Origin: Ascaphus truei
Lineage: Eukaryota > Chordata > Amphibia > Anura > Ascaphidae
Reading direction: 5' to 3'
Length of the DNA: 64,000 nucleotides
Assembly: GCA_036426205.1 (NCBI GenBank)
Contig: CM071568.1
Location: 47,771,248 to 47,835,247 of the forward strand
Of the stretch, positions 36,497-48,022 are shown piece by piece (the first letter of the stretch is position 1; each line of letters opens with the position of its first letter). The notes under the pieces are model-generated. The model was not told where the DNA came from, ran no database searches, and saw only the letters and a list, made by a program, of their open reading frames with translations. The position numbers were made by a program, and so were the translations under genes.

Positions 36497-36770
36497 GGCT
36501 GCGGTTCCGCTAGCGCTGAGCACGCGGCGCTTGGAGCTGTTACATGCATATATATATATATATGAATGTTCCCGCACGTGCAAAAGCGCGGGCACACACT
36601 CTCGGCGCTTTTGTAAATAAACTTTTTATACTTTCCCGCTTGCCCGATAGCCCGCAATTGCGCCCTCCCCCTCCCCTCCCCCCCCCCCCCGCTCGCGCGT
36701 CTGCAAGTTGCAGGACACCGGCGCTCATGCTCTAAGCATGAGCGCGCTCAGCACCAGCGGGGACTCAGCC
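36497..36770. mobile_element. PIF/Harbinger-type MITE 1
   Basis: Flanked by TAA at 36494-36496 and 36771-36773. Terminal inverted repeats GGCTGCGGTTCCGCTAGCGC and, from the right end, GGCTGAGTCCCCGCTGGTGC. A 3-bp TAA duplication with GG-starting ends fits the Harbinger superfamily. GC-rich interior, no transposase. Confidence 0.75.
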
Positions 36771-36773
36771 TAA

Positions 36774-37070
36774 GGCCTTGTCCAGGATAGTGCTGAGCGG
36801 GCACTCACGCTGGACATGTTGCGACAATGCACGTGGCCTGCGTGAGTGGGCGGGCGCGCCTGCTCTGCGCTCAGCCGCATGACGAGCAAGCAAAATTGAT
36901 TTTGCTTCTCTCAAGCGCGTCACGTGAGCAGTTCGCCCAATGAGGGTGAACCAGCTCCATGACATAGTTGCCGGGCCCCCAGACCCGCGCGCACCTAGCC
37001 AGGAAAAGCACGGCCGAGCAGAGCGCAGCGCCGGAGCGCCAGCACGCCCGTCCCCTACCTGGACGAGGCC
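36774..37070. mobile_element. PIF/Harbinger-type MITE 2, abutting MITE 1
   Basis: Flanked by TAA at 36771-36773 and 37071-37073. Inverted ends GGCCTTGTCCAGG and, from the right, GGCCTCGTCCAGG. The left TAA is shared with the preceding MITE. Confidence 0.8.
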
Positions 37071-37073
37071 TAA

Positions 37074-38045
37074 ACCAATATTCAGTATGACTGGGCACTT
37101 CTACCTGACTAAAGCTTCTGAAATACTGTGCTATAGAAGTTACCATGTTTGTTTATAAAAGGATTAGAAATCCACTGCTTCTTATCTTTTATAAAGCTAT
37201 AGGGCTCAGGCCTTCGGCCAACCACGCCCACTGCATAATAATGACTTTTCTTTCCCCCACTACTCTATGCTCCGTCCACATTCTCTTTCTGCCTCCGTCA
37301 CATTCTTGCTTTCTCCTCATGTCAACTGACTTTCTTTATCTGCTTTCTATCTAAACTTTATAGCTATCAGACTCTCCATATCTGCCACCAGGCTATGTGC
37401 ACTATGATGTCACTGATGAGCTAATATCGTGAAGGTTTGGACAAAACTTATTTTTTTCATATAGACACACTTTAAATGTTACAGTAGGTTTCCCGCACAG
37501 AACCAAGCTACTCAAAGCTTTTGGGACCCCCCCTCCACCCCCTCCCCAGTTGCAGAGAAATGTAACTTAAGTTTTCCTTCCATGTAAAAGGGACAATAAA
37601 GTTTGTTTTGGGGATCAACTAATAGAAAGTCACAGCTTTCTGTTGACTGGTGATGTGAGACAGTCTGGATGTTACATTATTTTCATACATAGGTATCCAG
37701 GCAAATAAAAAGTTAAATTTCTCTGCAGTCAGAGTACCCCAAAGATCATAATACTGTAGTTTACCACCAGGGTCCTCAAGAGGCGAAGAAAATTGGTTTC
37801 TGTGGGTATTGTTGATTTAAGTAGTGGCAAGCAATTGGTAGAAGCAGCTGAGATTCTGGAAGGCCACTGAATTTTACCTTTCAGAATAATGTACATGAAA
37901 TGCAAGAACGGTCTGCCTACAATGACAACTACTACATTTTAAAACATCAATGCTGAATTGTAACTTTGAATTTTGTTTGTTTTAAAAACAATGATACTGG
38001 GGGCACACACGCAGTGTCGGGGAAGGTGGAAGCATTATAATACAG
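37074..38045. other. Non-coding, nothing recognised
   Basis: No gene or clear repeat boundary. Confidence 0.45.
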
Positions 38046-38125
38046 CTCTGTGGACTCTGCTGAGATCGCGGACAACATAGCCCTCCAAACTGCCAGAATT
38101 TCTCTAAAAATAACTCCCTCCATCA

Positions 38126-39330
38126 GTGGAACCCCCAAGGATGCCTCCCCCCAAGAAAAATCACAAGCCAGCAACCCCCTCTGTCTCCTGTTATCTCCAG
38201 AAGGCTGCCTCTCCACTTCCCAAAATCCAAAATGGCGCCCGTGCTGGCACGCGCATCCACAGGAACTGCAACAATCACAACAAGAAGGAAACTTTACAGA
38301 CAGAGCAGGAACAAGAAACAGAAGAAAATATCCAAATCACTCCAAAAGCTTTAAAAGACCTATTTAAAGAGATGCAAGGTGTGTTTCAAGTTGCACTGGA
38401 CAAGGCTGTTGCTGAATTTAAATCAGGTTTGACCTCCCTGACAGAACGAACAGTGCAGCTGGAGAACAAACTTGAAGAATCTTTGCAGAGCCATGGTTCA
38501 ATGGAAGACGAGCTATTCAGGCTCAACGACGAAATCAGGAACCTGACTGAGACTGTCGATGATCCGGAGAATCGGGAAAGGAGGCAAAACCTCAAATTAA
38601 AAAAAATCCCCGAAACAGTCGATCCAGGCAAGTTGTAACCCTATCTGACGAACCTATTTACTCAAATTGATCCGTCACTCCTCATGAGTGACCTGCAAAT
38701 GGGCCGAGCACACTGAGCCTTACGTCCAAGATTTGCGAACCCTCAGAGATGTAGGGATTTAATAATCAAGCTAAACTATTACACCACCAAGGAGAAAATA
38801 ATGAGAAGCTATAGGAACCAGGAATATGTGGACTTTGAGGACTCCAAGATCCAGATCTTCCAGGATTTTCTAGATCTACAATTTCAAGAAGGAGAGGTCT
38901 CTGTCCAGTCACAGCGGTCCTGAGAGAAAACGAGATCCGCTACAGATGGGCCTTCCCATTATGATTAGTCGTGAACAAAGATGGGAAGCAATTCTCGCTA
39001 AGATTTCCAGAAGAAAGAGAATTTTCTAGCAGTCCTTGGCGTTCATGACCAGCAGTCGGCAAAACCGTAATGTTCCCCGAGACCCAAGAGACCACCGGAG
39101 GCTTCTCAGCAGAGTGAAAGAGAGGACTGTCCAGAGGCTCCTGACATCGCCCATCCCACCTGACCGAGATGAAGGTCCTTTCACTTTGGCCATGCCGGTT
39201 TCGCTGGTGGAGGAGGTTGGCGGCCAGAATAAATGACCCGAGGCAAACTTTTCTCCCTTGCGAGGTTTGACATTCACGATGTCCCCCTGAGGTCCCGTTA
39301 GACCAAGAGGGAGCATAAGAAATTTAAGAG
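38126..39330 (+). pseudogene. L1-type ORF1 (RNA-binding chaperone), broken
   Basis: ORF1p coats L1 RNA as a trimer. The first 170 codons hold a Pro/Lys-rich N-terminus and a heptad coiled coil (about residues 75-140), ending in the junction motif ENRERRQNLKLKKIPE (family: ENRSRRNNLRIRGIPE). The RRM and C-terminal domains follow in broken frames (NYYTTKEKIM, ENEIRYRWAFP). Stop at 38636-38638 and later shifts inactivate it. Confidence 0.75.
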
Positions 39331-39928
39331 AAAGATGACTTTTCTTCAGTCTTAATGTTATTTCTGTTAAAAAATGTATTGTGGTTACGAATTTTCCTAA
39401 GGTTCTATATTATACTCCCAGTCATTAGTGTTACAAGCCGTGTACCTGATTGGGAGAGCAGAAATAGTTAACGTAAGAGGTTTAGGCTGTTATTGAACCG
39501 AAGGTATTATTCCGTTTTTCTTTTGCAGTTTTCATGAATGGGGTTCGAGTTCGGAGGTTAAGAGATTTGGAGGAAATACTATGCAGGAGTCCTTCAGTAG
39601 AGTTCGTAGTGCTCTGGAATCCTTGTTTTTTTTGTTGCCCTTTACTTTGGTCCACATAAGGACCAACAATTTAAAAGGTTTTAGGATGGATAATAGATCC
39701 ATCCCCCCATATATTCTTTATTGTTGTTACTCTCTGTTTTTGTCTCCCTAATCTTCCCCACCCCACAAGGTGTCCCCCCCAGTACCACCACAGATCTTCA
39801 AGGAGGCGCACCTTCCCTCCCTCAAAGTGGACCGTAGTAAGTCTTCGAACTCAGGTACCGACGTCCTCAAACCCACACCCCATTCCACATTGCGCGAAGA
39901 CTAGAGAGCGAGCTTTAATCGGTTTCCT

Positions 39929-40986
39929 ATGACTTCTCAACTGCCCATAAAAGTAGTCTCTTTAAATGTAAAGGGACTAAACTCAAACAACGAAAGGAGA
40001 CTAGCCCTGAGAGAATGTATGAAGATGCAGGCAGACATTTTGTTTCTTCAGGAACTCATTTTAATAATCAGGACCCTCGTAACACTTTGAGGTACTTACC
40101 CCATAGCTTACTTTTCTTCTTACTCCAAAAAGAAAAGAGGAGTAGATATTTTATAAAAACACGATATCCCATTGCAAATGGAAGAAATTAAAAGGGATAA
40201 GGAGGGCAGATTTATAATGGTAAGGGTCTTCTATCTGGGGTTAGATCAACCTTGGTTAATATATATGTTCCAAACGACCAACAAATTGATTTTCTGAAAT
40301 CAATTTTTCAAGACATTGAGAAGTCCCCCCCTGGGGATATAATTTTGATGAGATTTTAATATGACCCTACACCCCGATTTGGATAGATCCTCATCAAAAG
40401 TTAGCGAACAAGGTTTTTAACAAAGCAAAACATTTTAAGAAACTTGTAAAAGATTTTACACTCCTAGAAGCTTCGCGTATGAAGGACAAGAAACAAATAT
40501 GTTATACATTTAATTCTCCCCCTACGATGTTTATACAAGAATTGATTATATATTTGTCTCTGCGAATCTTTTACATTGGGTCGCCCAGACAAATATCGGT
40601 CCTATAACATGGTCTGATCACTCTCCAGTTCAAATGATCCTGAAGCCCCCAAGGTGTTCCTGTGGTGCCTAAACGAATCACTTTTGAATCAGTCGGGGAT
40701 TGAGGAACAGATAGGGAATATTTTGATAGACTATTTCAAATTAAATAAAGGATCAGTCGAAAACCCATCCACCATCTGGGAGGCTTATAAAGCCTCCATC
40801 AGAGGTCAATTTATTTCAATAGCCTCATATAGGAAAAAAGCAAAAAATCTTTACTAGGGTAAACTTACAGCAAAAATAATTGAGCTAGAACAGGAACACA
40901 GATCACGCCCATGTAGGGACATACAAGCTTCTTTGCAAGTCTAGAGAGGAATTACATAAATTAAGATTGGAAGAAACAGAGAAAAC
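39929..40986 (+). pseudogene. L1-type ORF2, endonuclease part
   Basis: From ATG 39929 the frame gives KVVSLNVKGLNS and DILFLQE (AP endonuclease N-terminus and catalytic Glu), then after frame breaks WSDHSPVQM near 40610-40635, the conserved C-terminal SDHxP catalytic block. It ends at the 11-bp TSD where a foldback element is inserted. Confidence 0.75.
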
Positions 40987-41740
40987 CCAAAAGAGATGAG
41001 TTCAAAGCACCCCACTATTTGCACTCATTACCATTGTTGACAATTAGATTCTCCTTTTAGCCAATAACTAAATCCCTATCGGGGAAATTGTGAGCAGCAA
41101 AAACAAAAAAGTTTTATTACAAATATACAGATATATCCATACTATGGAGCAGTCTCTGATTAGCATGAGCTGCTGATGTGTATCTAATGTGGCACAATTT
41201 ATACAGCAGGGATTCTTTGGCAAATATCAATTCCAACACGGGAAACCCATGTTATGGAAAAAGCTATATTGTGACAGCACTTATTGCTATGTAGCCTATC
41301 AACTAATACCTATCTGCAATTAAGTGTATCAACACTCCTACTGACAATAGATAGTAGGCACCGCTTGATGCAACAATCGCAGGAACAACAGGGTGATTGT
41401 TCTGACTACTGTATCAGCAACAATACCCTATTTCTCTCCACTACTCCTCCGTGGGGAATTTTACAATTTTTAACCATTTAATGTGTAATTATATTTGTAA
41501 TAAAACTTTTTTTGTTTTTGCTGCTCACTATTTTCTTGATAGGGATTTGGTTATTGGCTAAAAGAAGAATCTAATTGTCAACAATGGTAATAAGTGCAAA
41601 TAGTTTGGTGCTTTGAACTCATCTCTTTTGGGTTCCCTCTGTACTGTATATATCATTTACCTCGCTTGCACCTACCTTTATACTCAGGACACAGAATATT
41701 TATAGGTGAGCAGTCATATCTATTGATTTTTGATCAAGAT
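40987..41740. mobile_element. Foldback insertion in the LINE, 11-bp TSD
   Basis: ACAGAGAAAAC is duplicated at 40976-40986 and 41741-41751. The arms at about 40990-41125 and 41495-41640 are inverted copies (GAGATGAGTTCAAAGCACC against GGTGCTTTGAACTCATCTC). The LINE frame resumes directly after the second TSD. No coding capacity. Confidence 0.8.
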
Positions 41741-42713
41741 ACAGAGAAAACATTAAAGTTGGCTCATCAGACCTACTATGATAAGGGTAATAAGGCGGAT
41801 AAGATGCTCGCTAGTAAATTAAGAGGTGTTAAAACTAAATCGTAAGTCTCAGCGATAAGACGAGGTAACGGGAAAATTACACATAGTTCGTCCCAAATCA
41901 GGCCCCAACTAATAAATCCTCCACTGAACAAATACATAGCTATTTACAGGCATGCAAACTCCCAAAACTGTCGGCAGAAGAATTGGAGGGACTCACTGCT
42001 AAAATAAATATCGCAGAGTTAAAAGAGGTTATTAAAGATCTGAAACCTTCAAAAGCTCCATGCCCTGATGGATTCTCAAACCTATATTACAAAAAATATT
42101 GGGGAATTTTAGCACCATATATTTTAGATATATTCAATAGTTTTTATCAGGTTCCCAGATCCCCTCACAAATGTCAAAAGCAAATTTAGTAGTAATCCCT
42201 ATGGAAGGAAAAGATCCATTGAGTTGCGGTAGCTAGAGGCCAATTTCACTACTTAATATAGATTTAAATATATATAGTAAAATTTTGGCTTATAGACTGA
42301 ACCCAATTCTGCCCTGATTGATTCATAACAATGAGGTAGGTTTTATTAGCATGCGACAAGCCTCGGACAATAAATGTAAGATTATCAATATAATTGACTA
42401 TGTACAATTTTCTAAACCTAAAGCGATGTTATTGACTTTAGATGCCAAAAAAGCGTTTGATAGAATTAAGTGGGACTGTCTGGATGGAACTATGCAGGAG
42501 TTTGGATTTTCAGGGACATTTCAAAGGGGGTCTAAGTCCTATATGACGCACCCACAGCTTCTTTGAAAATGCCAGGGGGGGAGCTAAACCAAATTAAGAT
42601 TTGTAAGAGTACCAGGCAGGGTTGCCCATTGTCTCCCCTGCTTTTTGCGTTAACAATTGAGCCACTTGCAATTAAAATCAGGAAAAACTCCAATATTCAG
42701 GGTATTAGTATCG
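41741..42713 (+). pseudogene. L1-type ORF2, first part of reverse transcriptase
   Basis: KDLKPSKAPCPDGFSNLYYK (about 42035-42093) and MLLTLDAKKAFDRIKWDCL (about 42426-42480; RT motif A, Asp kept) are followed by TRQGCPLSPLLFALTIEPLA at about 42611-42670 (motif B). Frame breaks separate them. It stops at the 14-bp TSD GGGTATTAGTATCG. Confidence 0.8.
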
Positions 42714-43355
42714 TATACACACTGAACAGATACCCCCGCTTCAGCTTAAATAGTATGATTGGTGTTGGTGCTTAGAAGGGTTAATATTGTAAGATACCAG
42801 AGAGAATACAAACCCTATGTAGCACTCTATCATCTTGTGAGATGGTGGTTAAATTAAAACATAATAAGCTTTTATTAGGAACACGTTAAAACAATGGGGT
42901 TTAAAACAAGAATTAAGTTAATTGTGAGCACTGTATAGACTCCTAGGGTGTAGTAGACCCTATGGAGAGTAATGTGTTAACCAGTGTTTGTGGATTCCCT
43001 GGCCATAGTAACACTTATATGAAGACATCTCTTAGGGAATGTGTGAGGGAAGTAAAGTAGTGAACCTTAGATGTACAGTAGTGCCAACAGTATTATAAAT
43101 CACTTGTGGGTGCACCATAACCAGAGAACCTAGCACACGGCTGATGTTTGTTGCAGCCAAATGCCCTGTAAATGGATGTGAGTAACAATCCTGATAGGTT
43201 GTGCACCACTACAAACCACAGATTTGTTTTATTAGGATTAGAATGATATAGGTGAATGTATTCGTGAGTATATATACCACAAGATGTTGTTGGAGCTGAA
43301 GATTTGAAGTTTGCAGATCTATGGCTGGCACAAGTACTTTAATGATATAACCTGT

Positions 43356-43934
43356 TGTAACAGGGGACTTATCCCTGTTCAGTAATGTGCCTTTAATCCA
43401 GCAGTGTGGTGGTTAACCTCTGGTAGTTAATTACTAAACACCACCTGCCTGATTAGATGGCTTAGAAAGCCTGTCTTTGAAACAGGAAGTGAGAACTCTT
43501 TAGCTGACACCTGAGCTGAACTTAGAGACACACTGGTCTTGAGCTCTGCCAAAGAGATAGCAGAGCGGCTTTCAAGACACAGGGAAAACTTCTAAACCTG
43601 TATGCTGACCAACCCTGGAGACAAGGGAGCTGAATCAGGGACAGTGAGAAGATTTTCCCTCCAAGAAACAGATAAGACTTTTATTCTTAAGAGACTGCTT
43701 ATATCTGCTTATTTTCATGCTATATGTTTTCGGGCTGCAAGAACTGCTTAACTAATAGGAGATGTGAACTAATTGCATAGGATTTCACTAGAAATACTCC
43801 CAAGTGAATGGAAGCTTTGTTCCCCCCTGTGTTTGGATACTTTCCTGATGAAAAGGAACAGGCACAATAAAGCCTATTATAATTTCACATTATAACGCCT
43901 CCTAAGTGTGTACCTCTGTGAACGTCCGTCCACA
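43356..43934 (+). repeat. 5' LTR of the coiled-coil element
   Basis: TGTAACAGG ... GTCCACA, with AATAAA near 43866. It matches 47394-47975 almost base for base. Confidence 0.9.
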
Positions 43935-44825
43935 TATGGTGTCAGAAGTGGGATAAGAGGTGTCTTTGTATTTAAAAAGGACCGGAGAGTTTTATGTGAA
44001 ATTTTTTGTTATGCTTTTTGCCTACAAACAAGTCTGAGAAACTTCGAAAAAAAAAAAAAAAAACCTCTCATGCAGCAGAGGCAGAGTTAAAGGTGTATAC
44101 ACCACTGAAACTTACACTGCACTGAAACTTACAAAAACCACAGATGGACTCTTTTCCCCAATCCCAAGAGACTGCTGAAGCAGGTAAACCTTTAATTGCC
44201 TATCACAAAGTGTAATACGGTCATTGAAATAGGGATTTTGCCTTCTAGCCATAGTCAGGGTTCAAGAAGTGAGTCAGCCCTTAAAAAAGGGATAGGTGTT
44301 TGTTGTTTTCAAAAGTTTCGCTGAAGCAGTGAATACATATGGTGACCCATGAGTGGTACTGATTTTGCAAATAAAGGTTGCCACACCGCATAGGGCTACC
44401 AGCTGTGAATGGAGTATATGCAGAAAAGTGTGAAAATTGATACAAGACTGTGCTGAAGCAGGGGAATTTTTAGCAAACAAATGCCGAGTGTAAAATTGCC
44501 CTATAAAGGAAAAGTTTTTTCAAAGCCAATTGCTGAGTGTTGAGTCCACTGCAAAGAATGTTTTTTTTTCTGCAAGTAAAAAAGTATGCCTATTATCTTG
44601 GGAGCAAAACAGACACCCAAAGTGTGAAGTGTGAATGCCATAATACCCAAAGATGAGACTGAAAATTACTGAACTCAGGCAGAAAACCAAATTCTGTTGC
44701 TGAAGCGGAGGGATTGCACCTAGCAAAGAAATGGTGTATAGCAAATAGACTTTTTTTTACCTAGCAACTGCACAATCTTGTACAGTATACCTGATAAAAG
44801 AAAATGCACGCACAGTACTGCTGAT

Positions 44826-46940
44826 ATGGAAAAAAAAAAAAAAATTCTCAAGAAAGAAAAGTCTACAGAGATGCCCGTGAGAGCTACGACCTCTACAAGC
44901 AAAATATGCCCATCTGTAGGACTACCACAATTCGGGGTTCTAGCAAATACAGTGGCAACAGCTGCAATAACACCTCCTGAGATCAGGAAGAAAATTACAC
45001 CTGATAGCCTAAAAATGGAGGACAAGATGCAGCGTTCCTGTAATGAACCCTACCCCACGGAAGAGTGGCCCTTCCAGTCCAATAAAGAGGAAGACATCTC
45101 TTACGGGGAACCTGAACCGAGTCACACCCACAAAACACCCCAAGAATGGTGGGGGTGCCTGAACTCGGCACGAACAGAAAAGACCGCTCCCTTTGATGAT
45201 GAATATGATCAGCAGGAGACAGAGCGGGAGCAGTGGATCACCGAATATTTCTGTCAGCTAAAGCAGCTGCAAGAAAAGCCTGGTTTATATAATGAAGCTG
45301 CTAAAACTTCAAATGAAGATGGAGACCCCAGTATCCCTGAAGGGACGGTGTCATCCAAATCAAAAAGGAAGAAAAAGAAAAGCGGTTCTTCACTTACCGT
45401 GGAAGTAACAGACACGTCCGCAGATCTTGTGGAGAAAAAGGGGGACCGAGTTGCCCTGCAGCCTAGAAAAAATGGAGTATTAGTCCCACGGTTAACCGAA
45501 TATCCAGAGGGCCCAAGGCAGAAGTCGTGTACCCCAAAGAAGTGTCTGTCCGGTGCCAACAGTGAGGAACCCTCAACCAACCATCCCAGGGAAGTGGAGC
45601 CGGAACCAGTGAGTGATGATCCCTTGACCAGCCCTGAAGACTCCCTGAAAATTGCCAGGCATGACTGTGATCTGCTCTGTGAAGAATTGGAAAGGGAAAA
45701 AAATAATAATGCTGAGCTACAGAAGACTGTGCTCGCAATTTACTCTGTGGCCAAGACCGAATTGGAGGATCTCAAGACTGAGCTAGATACTGCAAAGGCT
45801 ACTATTTCCGCCATGGATGAAAAGCAGAGCCAATCTGATAAAATGGTGGCTACGCTAAAGCGGAAGAATGAGGAGGCACTGAAGCAGATGACAGTCATCC
45901 AGCAAGAGGTTCACACTCTGCGCATAGAGTTGAATGCCTCACAACAGGAGGTCAACAGTGTCCGGATAGAAGTGGACGTATCTCAGAAAGAGGTTCAGAC
46001 ACTCCGCAGAGCACTGAATGCCTCACATCATGAGACCAACAGCTGCCGCACAGACCTGGAAGTTTCCAGAAAGGAACTACACAGTCTCACTGGGGAGCTG
46101 GACATTGCTAAAGAAACTATTGGTAATCTTGATACAGATCTCAAAGTCTCTCAGAAGGAGCTTCAGAGCCTCAACCTAGAGAAGGAAGTCTCACGCCAGG
46201 AGATGATCATTCTCAAAGCAGATGTGTGTAAATGGAAGGAGGACTGCAAAGAAGCCCTGAAGAATACAGAGACTGAAAAAGGAGAAAATTCAAGATTAAA
46301 AAGAGAAAACTTAAAACTGAAAGAAGAAAATTTTCAGTTAACAGAAGAAGTCAAGGAAAAGTTTGACGCAGAGCACCGACTGCAGAACCAACTGCAAGGT
46401 CTGCATACACACCTCCAGTATGCTGAGAAGAAGCAGCAAACGCTACAGGAAGAAAAACTGCAGGCTGCTAAAGAGGTACAAGCGCTGCAGGAACGTCTGA
46501 ATACCCAGTACGTCCCCACAGAGCAGTATGAGGAGCTAAAGGCCACGCTGCATGTCTTCAGAGCATCGTTGGAAGCGGAGCTTCGATACCAGGTGACTCT
46601 GTATGAGAGGAACCGTGAGAAGGCTCAGAAACTGGAGCAAGAGCTGGAGAGACAGAGGGACTGTTCCATTTCCTTGAGTCAGTACACCAAGGAGAAAACA
46701 GACGCAGCGGCAACCTTGACGACAAAAATTACAGAGCTCCAGAATATGAAGGAGACTCTGATACAGATTCCTCCAATACGGAAAAAGGTATTGGCTCTGC
46801 CCAAGCACCAATATCCCACAGTAACTAATGCCCGCAAGGACAAGGGTACAGTGAGAGATGGGGACTCCACGCAACTTCAAAACAAAATTACGAAGTTTGA
46901 GCCACCAAAGAAAGCACTAGCCAAACCTACAGCTGCCTAA
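44826..46940 (+). CDS. Coiled-coil protein of a non-autonomous LTR element
   Basis: About 704 codons from ATG 44826; the frame is open from about 44778 but upstream lacks ATG. The N-terminal third is Lys/Ser/Pro-rich and probably disordered (KKKKILKKEKS; KSKRKKKKSG). From about residue 285 to 640 it is a long heptad coiled coil. It contains an internal repeat of about 28-42 residues around SQQEV(N/H), SQKEVQTLR and SRKELHSL, then VPTEQYEELKATL and QELERQRD. No zinc knuckle, protease or polymerase is visible. It could serve as a structural Gag-like protein or be a captured host coiled-coil gene. The tail after VPTEQYEEL reminds me of ankyrin-repeat coiled-coil proteins such as UACA or RAI14, but that is weak recall. 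The intact frame between near-identical LTRs suggests recent selection or a recent insertion. Confidence 0.75.
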   Translation: MEKKKKILKKEKSTEMPVRATTSTSKICPSVGLPQFGVLANTVATAAITPPEIRKKITPDSLKMEDKMQRSCNEPYPTEEWPFQSNKEEDISYGEPEPSHTHKTPQEWWGCLNSARTEKTAPFDDEYDQQETEREQWITEYFCQLKQLQEKPGLYNEAAKTSNEDGDPSIPEGTVSSKSKRKKKKSGSSLTVEVTDTSADLVEKKGDRVALQPRKNGVLVPRLTEYPEGPRQKSCTPKKCLSGANSEEPSTNHPREVEPEPVSDDPLTSPEDSLKIARHDCDLLCEELEREKNNNAELQKTVLAIYSVAKTELEDLKTELDTAKATISAMDEKQSQSDKMVATLKRKNEEALKQMTVIQQEVHTLRIELNASQQEVNSVRIEVDVSQKEVQTLRRALNASHHETNSCRTDLEVSRKELHSLTGELDIAKETIGNLDTDLKVSQKELQSLNLEKEVSRQEMIILKADVCKWKEDCKEALKNTETEKGENSRLKRENLKLKEENFQLTEEVKEKFDAEHRLQNQLQGLHTHLQYAEKKQQTLQEEKLQAAKEVQALQERLNTQYVPTEQYEELKATLHVFRASLEAELRYQVTLYERNREKAQKLEQELERQRDCSISLSQYTKEKTDAAATLTTKITELQNMKETLIQIPPIRKKVLALPKHQYPTVTNARKDKGTVRDGDSTQLQNKITKFEPPKKALAKPTAA

Positions 46941-47393
46941 CAGGCAACAAACAGAGGTAGGAGTGCAGAATCAAAGCCAGAAGAATCCTTAGCTGAAGAA
47001 GCTGAACTGGCGAGACTGTGGTGTGGAGAAGCGGCAGAAAGACCACTTCAAGAGCAGATAACTCTAAGGGCTAGTCCTAACTGCTCTACAACTGTTGCCA
47101 TACACTTTGTCTACAAAAAGAGGCGTGCCCGACGCAACAGAATTCTCAAAACCACGCACGTGATAAAAAGACTTTACGTGGAAAAAGTCCTCCTCGAGCG
47201 ACTGAGGAGTGCTGATCTCAGGCATCTTCGGGAGGAGACAAAAATAAACTGTAGAAAGGGCACCAATCCCAGCGGGACTGAGGGTTCTCTTCCTCCATCC
47301 ACTCTCATTCAAGTCACAGAGATATCTAGAATGAGAGTGGAAGGATTGGCTTTGGCCGTGGTAAGCCCGAGCTTCCCGCAAACAGGGGAGGTA
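46941..47393 (+). other. Internal 3' region of the coiled-coil element
   Basis: Downstream of the stop a basic frame (YKKRRARRNRILK... near 47112-47160, and LRSADLRHLREETK) runs for about 87 codons without its own good start. It may be a decayed continuation of the ORF after the stop at 46938-46940. Confidence 0.4.
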
Positions 47394-47975
47394 TGTAACA
47401 GTGGACTTATCCCTGTTCAGTAATGTGCCTTTAATCCAGCAGTGTGGTGGTTAACCTCTGGTAGTTAATTACTAAACACCACCTGCCTGATTAGATGGCT
47501 TAGAAAGCCTGTCTTTTGAAACAGGAAGTGAGAACTCTTTAGCTGACACGTGAGCTGAACTTAGAGACACACTGGTCTTGAGCTCTGCCAAAAAGATAGC
47601 AGAGCGGCTTTCAAGACAAAAGGGAAAACTTCTAAACCTGTATGCTGACCAACCCTGGAGACAAGGGAGCTGAATCAGGGACAGTGAGAAGATTTTCCTT
47701 CCAAGAAACAGATAAGACTTTTATTCTTAAGAGACTCCTTATATCTGCTTATTTTCATGCTATATGTTTTCGGGCTGCGAGAACTGCTTAACTAATAGGA
47801 GATGTGAACTAATTGCATAGGATTTCACTAGAAATACTCCCAAGTGAATGGAAGCTTTGTTCCCCCCCTGTGTTTGGATACTTTCCTGATGAAAAGGAAC
47901 AGGCACAATAAAGCCTATTATAATTTCACATTATAAAGCCTCCTAAGTGTGTACCTCTGTGAACGTCCGTCCACA
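47394..47975 (+). repeat. 3' LTR of the coiled-coil element
   Basis: TGTAACAGT ... GTCCACA. Differences from the 5' copy are scattered single bases and a one-base C-run change. Confidence 0.9.
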
Positions 47976-48022
47976 CCTGTGTAACAATAAGACACTGCTG
48001 AGACTCCTAGTTTGAACAAATA

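Larger units (their letters stand above)
43356..47975 (+). mobile_element. Complete non-autonomous LTR retrotransposon, coiled-coil ORF
   Basis: A 5-bp TSD CCTGT lies at 43351-43355 and 47976-47980. LTRs of 579 and 582 bp are nearly identical, so insertion is recent. A primer-binding-like TGGTGTCAGAAGTGGGAT starts at 43937, and a polypurine tract AGGGGAGG lies just before the 3' LTR at 47394. The 3.46 kb interior has one long ORF and no protease, RT, RNase H or integrase, so it must be moved by another element's enzymes. Confidence 0.9.
42714..48022. mobile_element. Insertion with 14-bp TSD, itself carrying an LTR element
   Basis: GGGTATTAGTATCG occurs at 42700-42713 and 48023-48036, exactly where the L1 RT frame is broken and resumes. 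Without the nested LTR element the insert is about 690 bp: 42714-43355 plus 47981-48022. It has no clear inverted ends or poly(A); the class is unknown, but a 14-bp TSD suggests target-primed retrotransposition. Confidence 0.75.
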
